A DNA stretch of 30,368 bases from a virus, in the IMG/VR virus record IMGVR_UViG_3300019730_000010, positions 1-30,368 of that record; one strand, 5' to 3'. The notes under the pieces are model-generated. The model was not told the DNA's origin and ran no database searches. It saw nothing but the letters and a program-made list of their open reading frames with translations. A program made the position numbers and the translations under genes. This document shows, in pieces, positions 1 through 7,856 of the stretch; the stretch's first letter is position 1; each line of letters opens with the position of its first letter.

Positions 1-2262
1 AAGCTCTCCACGCATAGGGGCAAATGTATCTATTGCTTCACTATATTCTTTTGTATTAAAACTTTGTTCGAGAAATTGCGCCGCAGATTCCAAGCCCATT
101 GCTCTTAATCTGTTTGTTTGAATGGCATTTACTGCAACGTTTGATCCAAGATTAAAACCATATAATGTATTAGGGGTATCTACAGATGATATATAATTAC
201 CAAAAGCCATCTGATCTTTACCCAGTTTTCTTGTAATAAGATCTCCATATATGTCGCCTTTTTCTGCAGCCATAGCTTTTCGTTCCAGGTCGTATAGTTT
301 TTCTATTCCTTCTCCAAATTCGTAAGTTCTGGGTCCTTGTCTGGTGATCATCATTTCTTCAGGAAGTTCCGCCCACAAATCGGCATACTCTTTCTTCAAG
401 GAAGCCAGCCCTTCTGGGTTGAGATATTGTCCTACATTTGCGGCGGACACACCTTTTATTTCTAAAGCCATTGCAGCAAAAGCTAAATCTTTGGTTGTGC
501 TGGACACACCAAGAATCTTTGTACCCCATATCTTCATTGTTTCATTAAGAGAATAATCAAGAGTCCTGTGGAAGGTGAGCCCGGATTCGTTCATGCTTAT
601 ATTTTTAATAAACTCTTTACTTGCAATATCAGCAATAGTTACCCTTTTGGTACCATTAACAAATAGAGCAGCGCCCTTTTTGAAATATCTACCTGCATCA
701 AAGTAATCGCCATGTCCAAGATGTTTGCCAAATGCGGCTAACACTTCTTCCATCTGGTCGTTTTTAATTAGGTTCATCAATTCATTATTTCTATTTCTTC
801 TTAAAAGCTGAAGTCTTCGCATTGCTAAATCATTACCGGCATTTGCATTTTTATATAAATAACTATAGAAGTCTTTCGATTGAGCCGTAACGTTAGAAGA
901 AATTGATGTGTTGCCGTTCTTTGCATTAGTATGATAGGTTACCAGGTCATGTAGGAATTTGTCCATATCTTCTGTGATATGACCAAGTCCCTTTTCATCT
1001 ATTGGTATCGAGAAGTTCTGTGCTGTCTGAATTCTTTGCTTTAGAAGTCCTTCTGTCATAAAAGCGCCTTCCTCACGAAGAGCTCTAATAGGAGTTCCGT
1101 CAAGACCATTTCCAAGGATAGCATCAAATAGATCGTGTTCTTTCGGAATATATAAAGTGTTGATTCCGGCAAGGTTAGAATTCTGTGCCAAAATTTGGGC
1201 TTTTCTACTGTAGAACTTTTTCATTTTAGGATCAACAAAAGCAGTTTCGCGGGTTATCATCTGATCAAGCTTCTTGTGTCCTTGAGCTAATCCATCTTCC
1301 TGGAGTTCATTAAATAGATCTGTTACCGGGGAGGAATCAAGAGGATTGAAGAATATGCCGCGCCCGACATCATTATACGCTCCAAAAGCAGCATGAGTTT
1401 GCGCGCCAGTCATCCTGTTAAATCCGCTTCTGAAATTCTCAATAAGTGTATCTGTAACTCCAGAAGTATCCTTGGGACTTAACTTCACAACACCTTTATC
1501 GCCACGATACATCATAGCGACAGATTTCATTTTTCTCTGTGCCCTCCATCCTGAAGGATCATTAATATCTTCTGCAAATGAATCGAAATACTCAACGGAT
1601 TTTTTAATGGACCTTTTTACCAAACCGGGACTAGAGTCCTGTAAGCCTATTATCTGTTCATTTATATAAGATAGTCTTGCTGTGTTATAATCAATAACAT
1701 TGTTTTTAAGCACATCACCAAGATCGTATGAGCCGCCCTCAAATATCCTGCCGGTTCCTTCAAAATTAATGAAGTTAGGCACCACGGAATACCTGGAAGA
1801 ATGAGAAGAGTTGGCATGTTTAATAAGACCGCCATATGAAAACTTACCAAGAGATAAACTCTCTGTACCATGACGGAGAAGTATTTCGGCGATATTACCA
1901 TTAGAAGCTTTTAATATTCTGAATCTTGATTTGGGAAGAGATTCACCAATTGACTGCAGCTTTGCTATCATATTCTTATCAAGACCTTTTAAATTAGCAT
2001 CAGCCAATTGAGAGCCTTTCAGCGTTATCGTTTCAGGCTTGTATCTAAAATTATCAAGTCCAAGAGACTTTAGATTTGCCGAATATATTTTACCATCCGT
2101 ACCGGATACTGCGCGGCTCTTTGTTTGGTTGATTGCAATTTTACGTCTGGCAGCAGCTTCACGAGCTTCCATGATATTCTTCTTTGCTTCTATACCGGCA
2201 ACAATGCCGGTAGCCAGCATGCTGACGGTACCTAAAGTCCCTAATATTGAATCATCTGCCAT
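1..2262 (-). CDS. Large virion-associated protein, 3' end outside window
   Basis: An open minus-strand frame starts at the ATG at 2262 and stays open for 754 codons to the window edge, so the C-terminus is missing. The N-terminus reads MADDSILGTLGTVSMLATGI, a Gly/Ala-rich hydrophobic stretch (about residues 5-25), then a charged helix (about 26-45). The rest is mixed and soluble-looking, with a Lys/Arg-rich part around 420-520. I do not recognise a catalytic motif. It follows the tape-measure-position gene after a 126-base gap and the SD is weak (GGAATAAATCA before ATG). Its size, place in the tail operon and hydrophobic N-terminus suggest a structural or DNA-ejection virion protein; a baseplate-hub or lysin role cannot be excluded because the C-terminus is not visible. 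The reading frame is certain; the function is not known. Confidence 0.85.
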   Translation of the reverse strand, partial: MADDSILGTLGTVSMLATGIVAGIEAKKNIMEAREAAARRKIAINQTKSRAVSGTDGKIYSANLKSLGLDNFRYKPETITLKGSQLADANLKGLDKNMIAKLQSIGESLPKSRFRILKASNGNIAEILLRHGTESLSLGKFSYGGLIKHANSSHSSRYSVVPNFINFEGTGRIFEGGSYDLGDVLKNNVIDYNTARLSYINEQIIGLQDSSPGLVKRSIKKSVEYFDSFAEDINDPSGWRAQRKMKSVAMMYRGDKGVVKLSPKDTSGVTDTLIENFRSGFNRMTGAQTHAAFGAYNDVGRGIFFNPLDSSPVTDLFNELQEDGLAQGHKKLDQMITRETAFVDPKMKKFYSRKAQILAQNSNLAGINTLYIPKEHDLFDAILGNGLDGTPIRALREEGAFMTEGLLKQRIQTAQNFSIPIDEKGLGHITEDMDKFLHDLVTYHTNAKNGNTSISSNVTAQSKDFYSYLYKNANAGNDLAMRRLQLLRRNRNNELMNLIKNDQMEEVLAAFGKHLGHGDYFDAGRYFKKGAALFVNGTKRVTIADIASKEFIKNISMNESGLTFHRTLDYSLNETMKIWGTKILGVSSTTKDLAFAAMALEIKGVSAANVGQYLNPEGLASLKKEYADLWAELPEEMMITRQGPRTYEFGEGIEKLYDLERKAMAAEKGDIYGDLITRKLGKDQMAFGNYISSVDTPNTLYGFNLGSNVAVNAIQTNRLRAMGLESAAQFLEQSFNTKEYSEAIDTFAPMRGEL

Positions 2263-2321
2263 TGATTTATTCCATTAATTTTTGTATTGTTGAGGTGCAA
2301 TTCAAATAACCTATCGTAGAC

Positions 2322-2331
2322 GGGAATCTCC
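2322..2331 (-). promoter_or_regulatory. Orphan copy of the shared ribosome-site motif
   Basis: The minus strand carries GGAGATTCCC here, the same 10-mer that precedes six structural genes elsewhere in the window. No ATG, GTG or TTG follows at the usual 7-9 nt spacing, and the next real start is 60 bases away at 2262. It is flanked by short inverted arms (TATCG at 2312-2316, CGATA at 2331-2335). It may be a relic of a lost gene or a chance copy. Confidence 0.35.
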
Positions 2332-2363
2332 GATAAACATTGTGATTTGCTTTCAAATGTTTG

Positions 2364-2390
2364 CCTCCAACCGCCAGGTTGGGGGTTTTT
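2364..2390 (+). terminator. Intrinsic terminator facing against the operon
   Basis: On the plus strand CCTCCAACC (2364-2372), a GCCA loop and GGTTGGGGG (2377-2385) form a 9-bp stem with one G-U pair, followed directly by TTTTTATATATTT. The U-run follows only in the plus direction; in the minus direction the hairpin is followed by CAAAC. It therefore looks like a terminator for antisense (plus-strand) transcripts at the 3' end of the minus-strand gene at 2389-5970, although no plus-strand gene is supported here. In the sense direction it could still act as a 3'-end-stabilising hairpin. Confidence 0.6.
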
Positions 2391-5300
2391 ATATATTTAT
2401 CCAGCCTTGATCGCGCATTTCTTCACGAATAGAATTCTTATTATTTTGATTAAGCTGAAGGTTAACTGTAGTGTTTCCTGCAATAGGGATGGCTGTTATT
2501 CTTGCGCCCTGCATACCGATTGATTGCAGGTATTCCTGAAGGGCACGTTTGGACAGTTCCGGGCTTGGCTGTTGAAGCCTTGTCATAGAAAGGTCTGCCG
2601 ATCTTAAATGAGCATCGAGAACCTGTGCATTTCGTTCATCTTCTCTCCAGAGATTGAAGTCTCTGATATTTTTGCCCATGTGATTAACTGTCTTCAGCTT
2701 GAAAGCATTAAGGTCAACTCCGGGCGCATATCCAATCCAATCCTGATCTGGTGCTGTATCTCCTAATTCTGCTTCAGCTGCACCTGCAATAGGAGTCATA
2801 TTACGTTGAACCTGCTGTAATCTTTCAAAGTCATTCGCCTGCAGATAATTTGCCTTTGACCATTGAGCAGCCAATATTTGTTGCATTTCAGGTGTTACTA
2901 TATTCAAAGCCCTTTTTCTATCATCAGTCTTCATTAAAGCATCTACGTATCGCCTCTGTCTCCTTGGGAGTAGTTGTTCTAATTCTTGAATATCTCCGTA
3001 AGGATCTGCACCGTGAAGGGTTCTCCTTTTGCCCGATCTGAAGAATGAGGAAGCCTCGAAATCTCCAGCTTCTGCTGCAGCGTTAGCTCTCTGATCTAGT
3101 AGTTGATTCTTGGTAGCCTGTAGTGCAGAGAAATATGATTCAATTTCTGCATGTTCTTGAGCTGAAGGTGGTACATAATCTGTCAAGGAGAAGAAGTCTA
3201 CCGTCTTATTGAATGTAGGAGTTAGATAATCTTCAATGGGGTTTTGCCATAATTTGAATTGTTTATCTAATACTTCAAATGATTTATATTCGTTAATAGG
3301 ATCTGTTGGACCAGCAAATTTATGAACAGGGGATAGAGGATAAAGAGATTCTGTTGGGAGTGATCGCCCGAACTTTTTGAGCCCCAGATAATAACTTCCG
3401 AGAGCGCCTTCACCATAATCAAATCTGTCTTCATTCTCTTTAAGATCCCTCTGCCGCAAGATTTCTTCATATAGGTTAACGCCTGCCTGATTCAGGTCGC
3501 CTTCGGCTACTTGGCTTGCGACGAGAGATTCATGTTGAAAGTATTCAGGAGACATAGGAGCAACTGAATTGAGTATGTTCATCCTGTGTACTAATGGGTA
3601 ATCTTCATAATTTACGCCTTCAAGTTCACTGTGGAGCGCGGCGTAACCTCTTCCAGGAAGTCTTAATTCTCCTTGATCTATCTGAGCATAAGGATCACCA
3701 TATCTTAATCTGCCTTCTGGTATCCAGTCTGGCATAGTATTTCTAATGGCAGAAGATACATTTTCAGTAGCGTAAGGTCGATCAGGATTCAGTCTTCTGT
3801 AAGCCTCATTCAATCCAAACATACCACCCAAATTCTGCTCCCAGTAAGCACGTTGAGATGACATAATTCTGCCGGAGTGCTCATGAACAGCATTCGGAGT
3901 GACAAACGATTGACCGCCTGAAATAGAAGTAAATAACTCTGAAGCAGCAAAACCCTGAAGACCGGCAACGTCAATACCTGATTGAATTATATCAGCCATC
4001 CTCACCTGGAAGCCTGAAGGGGATTGAACTTCAGGTAGATAGCCGTATGTAGTTATTTCCTGTCCCGTACCTGCTAGAGATAAAGGAGCTTCAGTTCCAT
4101 ATTTTCTTTGTTGTGCCGGATGAATTCCACCCATTGCTTCAGGGTGAGCCTGGATCGTTGGCTTGAAAGCTTCTTTGACAGGGAATATTAAACGCTCCAT
4201 AAACCCTAAACCTAAATCAGAAGCTCCCCAATATGTATATGGTCGTTCTTCGTCTAATCTTTTTTCAAGAGCATAGGGATCAAGTGCTCGCTCTGCCATC
4301 ATCAAAAGAGGATTCTCGTAATACTCTTCCGGAAGTCTGCCTTTTGTGGCGGCATCCGACATTGCCCTTACTGTCCAATGAGGAGCAAAGTATTCTATAT
4401 CACTACCTTCATATGGTGATGTTCCAAACTCCCAGAAACGACCTCTGCGAATAGGAACTAATTCTTCACCCGAATGTATTAGTTCAAGTTCTTCTTCTGA
4501 TTTAGATGACCCTAGAGCACCAGGAAGGAAAGGAAGTATTGCCGCCGCTCCGAGGGCAGCACCGGTTAATGCAAATGCACCGGTCCTTCCTAATTTCGAG
4601 AAATTAAAAGCTTCAGCTACTTTACCAATTTTATTATTCTTGCTTTCCAGATTTGAGAATAATCTACTGAATAGTTCAGGGGCAGGAGCTTTTTCTCCTA
4701 TCGGTACCTGTTGAGCCAACCCTGCAATACCACCTATGGTTGCGCCAGTAATAGCAAAAGAGGCAGGAAACGCGGCTAATCCTAACAGAGAAGTTGAGCC
4801 TCTAGCTTCCTCTTCTTGCCATTTAGATAATGCAGTCATTCCTGTTATATCAGAAGTAAATGCATATCCTTCTCTTACTCCTTGGGCGGCTTTAGCTGCT
4901 AGTCCGGAAACCCCTAACCCTAATCCTGTTTCTTTTATTAATGGAGTTGATCGAAGAGTCCAATCTAAAAGTTTGTATGCCCCGATTGCCATAGCAATTT
5001 TGGGGAGTCCTCTCATCGCGTGGCGTTTCATCAAGGAGATAGCATCGCCCTTTTTCAGGAATTCTGCTCCGCCTACACCAAACTGATTCTTAAGGAAGGC
5101 TTTTTCCCAAAGATTCTTGGAAGCCCATCCGGAAGCCTTGCTTATTTTAGTTGCCTTACCAGCAAAGCGTTCAATCTCATTTGATAGAAGCTCAAACGGA
5201 TCGTCAAGCAGACGCATATAGTTTTCAGTAAATACAGTAGCGAATGCATTTAACGATCTGCCGAATGGCTTAATTCTACCTTGTCCACCGGTAATAAATA

Positions 5301-5970
5301 TATCTGTTTCAGAGGTTTTTAAACCATGAATACTCTGAAGAGCTTCAACAAATCTCGAAGTATAGCCGACTCGTTTTCCATCAATAAACTGATCTTTAGC
5401 CCAGCGTCCGGGCATGATCGAAGCGTTATCTAAAAGTTGATCGCTACCAGAAAATAACTTGCCTGCTCTAAATCTGGTGCCAGGCTCATAACGTAAACCT
5501 TTTTCAATGGTGGTTTTATTTATCCTGCCTTCAGATATATGGCGAAGATATTCAAAGTTTTTCTCAACAATATCTTCAGGTATATCAAACTTACCTTGAG
5601 ATAATATACCTTTACCATAAATAGAGGATAGGGAAAATGTGCGCCCGATTCTACCGAGTTGTTCTTCGGAAGCCTTCATTGCATTCCAAACAAACTCTTT
5701 TACAGTAGCAGAACCTTTAGAAGTCCAACGATTAGTTGGATCAAATTTACTCTTAATACCGACTTCAGGATCATACCACTTTCTACCACCAACAGTAAAA
5801 TGATTAACAAAGCGTAATCGTGAAGGATCTAAACCTGTAGGAATGTTAGATATAACAGTATTCGTAGCAAGCCCTGACGCTGCAATAGCAGCCAAACTTA
5901 TAATAGACTCTGTGGGAGTCTTCTTGTAGGCATCTTCCTGGGAACCGTATATCTCGTTACGCAGATTCAT
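2389..5970 (-). CDS. Large virion protein in tape-measure position (1193 aa)
   Basis: The position immediately after the two chaperone-like genes is where long-tailed phages encode the tape measure protein, which fixes tail length and is ejected with DNA. The start at 5970 overlaps the previous stop as TAATG, so translation is probably coupled. The protein has a hydrophobic segment near residues 20-42, Gly/Ala-rich hydrophobic segments at about 396-420 and 464-488, and a soluble C-terminal half. A motif around 507-532 (IRRGRFWEFGTSPYEGSD, then a PHW) is distinctive, but I cannot attach a family to it. It lacks the long heptad coiled coils typical of many tape measures, so the alternative is an internal virion or ejection protein. 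No peptidase or lysozyme motif is visible. The frame is certain; the tape-measure role is inferred from position only. Confidence 0.6.
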   Translation of the reverse strand: MNLRNEIYGSQEDAYKKTPTESIISLAAIAASGLATNTVISNIPTGLDPSRLRFVNHFTVGGRKWYDPEVGIKSKFDPTNRWTSKGSATVKEFVWNAMKASEEQLGRIGRTFSLSSIYGKGILSQGKFDIPEDIVEKNFEYLRHISEGRINKTTIEKGLRYEPGTRFRAGKLFSGSDQLLDNASIMPGRWAKDQFIDGKRVGYTSRFVEALQSIHGLKTSETDIFITGGQGRIKPFGRSLNAFATVFTENYMRLLDDPFELLSNEIERFAGKATKISKASGWASKNLWEKAFLKNQFGVGGAEFLKKGDAISLMKRHAMRGLPKIAMAIGAYKLLDWTLRSTPLIKETGLGLGVSGLAAKAAQGVREGYAFTSDITGMTALSKWQEEEARGSTSLLGLAAFPASFAITGATIGGIAGLAQQVPIGEKAPAPELFSRLFSNLESKNNKIGKVAEAFNFSKLGRTGAFALTGAALGAAAILPFLPGALGSSKSEEELELIHSGEELVPIRRGRFWEFGTSPYEGSDIEYFAPHWTVRAMSDAATKGRLPEEYYENPLLMMAERALDPYALEKRLDEERPYTYWGASDLGLGFMERLIFPVKEAFKPTIQAHPEAMGGIHPAQQRKYGTEAPLSLAGTGQEITTYGYLPEVQSPSGFQVRMADIIQSGIDVAGLQGFAASELFTSISGGQSFVTPNAVHEHSGRIMSSQRAYWEQNLGGMFGLNEAYRRLNPDRPYATENVSSAIRNTMPDWIPEGRLRYGDPYAQIDQGELRLPGRGYAALHSELEGVNYEDYPLVHRMNILNSVAPMSPEYFQHESLVASQVAEGDLNQAGVNLYEEILRQRDLKENEDRFDYGEGALGSYYLGLKKFGRSLPTESLYPLSPVHKFAGPTDPINEYKSFEVLDKQFKLWQNPIEDYLTPTFNKTVDFFSLTDYVPPSAQEHAEIESYFSALQATKNQLLDQRANAAAEAGDFEASSFFRSGKRRTLHGADPYGDIQELEQLLPRRQRRYVDALMKTDDRKRALNIVTPEMQQILAAQWSKANYLQANDFERLQQVQRNMTPIAGAAEAELGDTAPDQDWIGYAPGVDLNAFKLKTVNHMGKNIRDFNLWREDERNAQVLDAHLRSADLSMTRLQQPSPELSKRALQEYLQSIGMQGARITAIPIAGNTTVNLQLNQNNKNSIREEMRDQGWINI

Positions 5971-6611
5971 TAATTATTCCAGTATTCCTTGTTTTCTTTA
6001 TCAAAGTCAATCCTACTTTTCTCTTCTTTTTCAATATTAAAAGGCACCCCTGGCGCTTGACCGCCTAGCAATAATTCGCCCTGTGCTATCATCTCAAGAG
6101 CGTCATCCCAGTCCATCTTATCCCAATCTTTATTTGTTGTCTTAAATACACTGGAAAGTAGGGAAGTAATTCTAGCTTCAACATTTAAGGCACTGTAATC
6201 TCTTCTATTGTGTAAATCCATAAAGAATTGATCTGCACTCATTGCTCCGGATATTCCGAATATATAATCAACTATAGTTATTGCCAGTCCTGCAGGAATG
6301 TATTCAAGGACGTCATCCAGATTCATGTATCCTTTTTCAAAGTCTGCTTCTGTAGCCCATCTTTTGTAGTATATCCCCGGGGTGTGAAGCTCAATGATAC
6401 AATCTCTAAATACATCTTCAATTATATCTGGCTCCATATTCGGCAGGGACGATAGTAGCGCTCTGTATTTCTTGAATGTGCCCCAGTTAATTCCCTTAAA
6501 TACAGCAGCAGTATCATCATCGAAACTTATGTGATAGAGTTTTTTGAATTTCTTCTTTGCTTTAATTACAGCGTTCATATCCTTCCCGAATAAAAGTTCC
6601 CACCTGGACAT
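5970..6611 (-). CDS. Probable second tail assembly chaperone
   Basis: 213 residues if started at ATG 6611 (MSRWELLFGKDMNAVIKAKK). It sits between the first chaperone-like gene and the tape-measure-position gene, matching the T (GT) half of the lambda G/GT pair or its myophage equivalents, which wrap the tape measure before tube polymerisation. The C-terminus carries DWDDALEMIAQGELLLGG and an acidic tail. The start is uncertain: 6611 lies in the loop of a perfect hairpin (6599-6625) with almost no SD, whereas the in-frame ATG at 6578 (residue 12) is preceded by GGGAAGGAT. The frame is the same as the upstream gene, so readthrough of the TAA at 6633-6635 would give a continuous fusion. The role rests on position and size, not on a recognised catalytic motif. 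Confidence 0.6.
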   Translation of the reverse strand: MSRWELLFGKDMNAVIKAKKKFKKLYHISFDDDTAAVFKGINWGTFKKYRALLSSLPNMEPDIIEDVFRDCIIELHTPGIYYKRWATEADFEKGYMNLDDVLEYIPAGLAITIVDYIFGISGAMSADQFFMDLHNRRDYSALNVEARITSLLSSVFKTTNKDWDKMDWDDALEMIAQGELLLGGQAPGVPFNIEKEEKSRIDFDKENKEYWNN

Positions 6612-6625
6612 TAAGTCCAGGTGGG
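6599..6625 (-). promoter_or_regulatory. Perfect 11-bp hairpin between the two chaperone genes
   Basis: CCCACCTGGAC, loop TTAAT, GTCCAGGTGGG in the minus-strand transcript. It begins 7 nt after the TAA that ends the upstream gene, and its loop contains part of the annotated ATG of the downstream gene. There is no immediate U-run (AACTTTTATT follows), so it is a poor terminator. It is placed to act as a readthrough or recoding stimulator, or as a translation-initiation switch. Confidence 0.75.
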
Positions 6626-6632
6626 TGAGTGT

Positions 6633-7133
6633 TTATATTTTGGTTACCATATCTAGTGCAAGTCCATCATTGATAAAGTTTGAAGCAACTTTAATCTGAA
6701 GAGCAACGGTAGGAATAGTGCCCGCGCCGATTGTGGCCTTTACTTCATCAGTCACTTTTGGATGCAGTACGCATTTGGCAAAGATTAATTCATCAAGTAA
6801 TTCTTCTTTGTTTGGTGCAGTTGATTTCATTACTTGAGACATGATTTTCTTCCATTCAGGAAGTGCGACATATCTAAAAATGTACGCTTCAGTTTCATCG
6901 AAACGAGCTACAAAAACTTTACCAGCATAGTCGTTTTTCCATTCTTCTATCTGATCACGAGTAATACCTTGCTCTTTTTCTATAAGGTCGAAGATGCTCT
7001 TTACTTCTTCATCCTGCTGCCGCTTGGCTTCAGCTTCTTTGCCTTCAATGATCGTTTCATCGATGACGTTTTCACGCTCGATCTCACTTGCTTGTTCGAG
7101 CATTTCTTCTTGGAATGTCTTCTTTTCTGCCAT
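6633..7133 (-). CDS. Probable first tail assembly chaperone
   Basis: 166 residues, ATG at 7133 with an AGGAG site 7 nt upstream inside the shared motif. The N-terminal third (about 1-60) is strongly charged and probably helical (KTFQEEMLEQASEIERENVI). The remainder has the pattern seen in tail chaperones: a short beta region (KVFVARFDETEAYIFRYVAL), then PEWKKIM, then a helical region with a cysteine (FAKCVLHP). It lies downstream of sheath and tube and upstream of the tape-measure-position gene, the G-protein position. It ends MVTKI-TAA; the next gene is in the same frame only 21 bases later. Expected role: cytoplasmic chaperone that keeps the tape measure soluble during tail assembly. The assignment is contextual plus pattern-based. 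Confidence 0.65.
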   Translation of the reverse strand: MAEKKTFQEEMLEQASEIERENVIDETIIEGKEAEAKRQQDEEVKSIFDLIEKEQGITRDQIEEWKNDYAGKVFVARFDETEAYIFRYVALPEWKKIMSQVMKSTAPNKEELLDELIFAKCVLHPKVTDEVKATIGAGTIPTVALQIKVASNFINDGLALDMVTKI

Positions 7134-7134
7134 A

Positions 7135-7147
7135 GGGAATCTCCTTC
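7135..7147 (-). promoter_or_regulatory. Extended ribosome binding site (shared motif)
   Basis: AAGGAGATTCCCT precedes ATG 7133; the AGGAG-to-ATG spacing is 7 nt, the shortest of the six copies. It fixes 7133 as the start of the first chaperone-like gene. Confidence 0.85.
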
Positions 7148-7153
7148 TTTGTG

Positions 7154-7176
7154 GATTCGCGTATCGCGAATCGCGA
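7154..7176 (-). promoter_or_regulatory. CpG-rich inverted and direct repeat in the chaperone leader
   Basis: GATTCGCG (7154-7161), loop of 3, CGCGAATC (7165-7172) is a perfect 8-bp inverted repeat. Two TCGCGA hexamers (7164-7169 and 7171-7176) overlap it. It fills the gap between the stop at 7179 and the SD at about 7143. It is unusually CG-rich for this AT-rich DNA. It could be an RNA hairpin or an operator; no U-run follows, so it is not an intrinsic terminator. Confidence 0.6.
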
Positions 7177-7178
7177 TA

Positions 7179-7856
7179 TTAAATAATAGTTTTACAGATA
7201 AATGTAAATGTTTCGAGAACAGCGCCTGCGTCTGTTCTTCTTATTGTTGAGTATTTGTTTAAGGTTACATCTTTAAGTGTTTTTTCTTCGTACTGAGCGC
7301 CATCCCGTAGATCACCAACATCCCGTAGATCACCAATACGAAAGTCTCTTACTTTTATATCAAATGTGTGCGTAAATTCGGGGCGTACTTCCTTGTCGTT
7401 ATCAGGTACGAAATTAGAATTGTTATTATTCCAGTACATCTTCTGATAATGCTTAATTGCTTCATCATCAGGAACATAGATAGAAGCATCTGCTCTCTCA
7501 ATAGGACTTGCAGTTTCGGCAAGATCATCAAAGTAATTCAAACCATTAAGAGGTATATTAGGTTTTTCAATCATTGTAGAACCCTGGCCACCTATAATTT
7601 CTGTATTGGCAGCTCCATAAGCTTTCTCAATATGAGCAAGGAGATATCCGTCAAATCTATAGTTAATGGTTAAACTACCCATGGCAATCACGCGCCCCAT
7701 TCCAACAGCATCAAAATGTCTTGAGGCATACCCGTAAAAGGGAACCTTCTCAACCTGCATAGTTCCTTCAATAGCAACAGCTTCGGTAATAACTGTGTCA
7801 TTTATAAGTATTTCACATTGAGATCCTGAGAAGTAGAAATCACTAAACCTGCTCAT
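7179..7856 (-). CDS. Tail-tube-fold-like virion protein (225 aa)
   Basis: I place the start at ATG 7856 (MSRFSDFYFSG), which overlaps the previous stop as TAATG and has AAAAGGAG at good spacing; an ATG at 7865 would add three residues. The N-terminal half (SQCEILINDTVITEAVAI, then VEKVPFYGYASRHFD and a GSLTINYRF strand) resembles the beta-rich layout of tube and tube-initiator proteins, and the C-terminus ends in strands (LETFTFICKTII). It is the third gene after the sheath, following two mutually related tube-like genes. Possible roles are tube initiator or terminator at the baseplate end, comparable to T4 gp48/gp54. It carries an in-frame duplication GDLRDV/GDLRDG (about residues 175-186). 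The frame is certain; the fold is inferred. Confidence 0.55.
   Translation of the reverse strand: MSRFSDFYFSGSQCEILINDTVITEAVAIEGTMQVEKVPFYGYASRHFDAVGMGRVIAMGSLTINYRFDGYLLAHIEKAYGAANTEIIGGQGSTMIEKPNIPLNGLNYFDDLAETASPIERADASIYVPDDEAIKHYQKMYWNNNNSNFVPDNDKEVRPEFTHTFDIKVRDFRIGDLRDVGDLRDGAQYEEKTLKDVTLNKYSTIRRTDAGAVLETFTFICKTII
7301..7336 (-). repeat. Tandem 18-bp in-frame duplication
   Basis: Two identical copies of CATCCCGTAGATCACCAA (plus strand) abut at 7301-7318 and 7319-7336. They encode two consecutive GDLRD(V/G) hexapeptides in the tube-like protein. Identity at every base, including wobble positions, points to a recent duplication. Confidence 0.95.

Noticed and set aside
6834-7250. 138-codon plus-strand open frame
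   Set aside because: It lies opposite two supported minus-strand genes and crosses their intergenic gap, and its hydrophobic composition follows from complementing charged codons.
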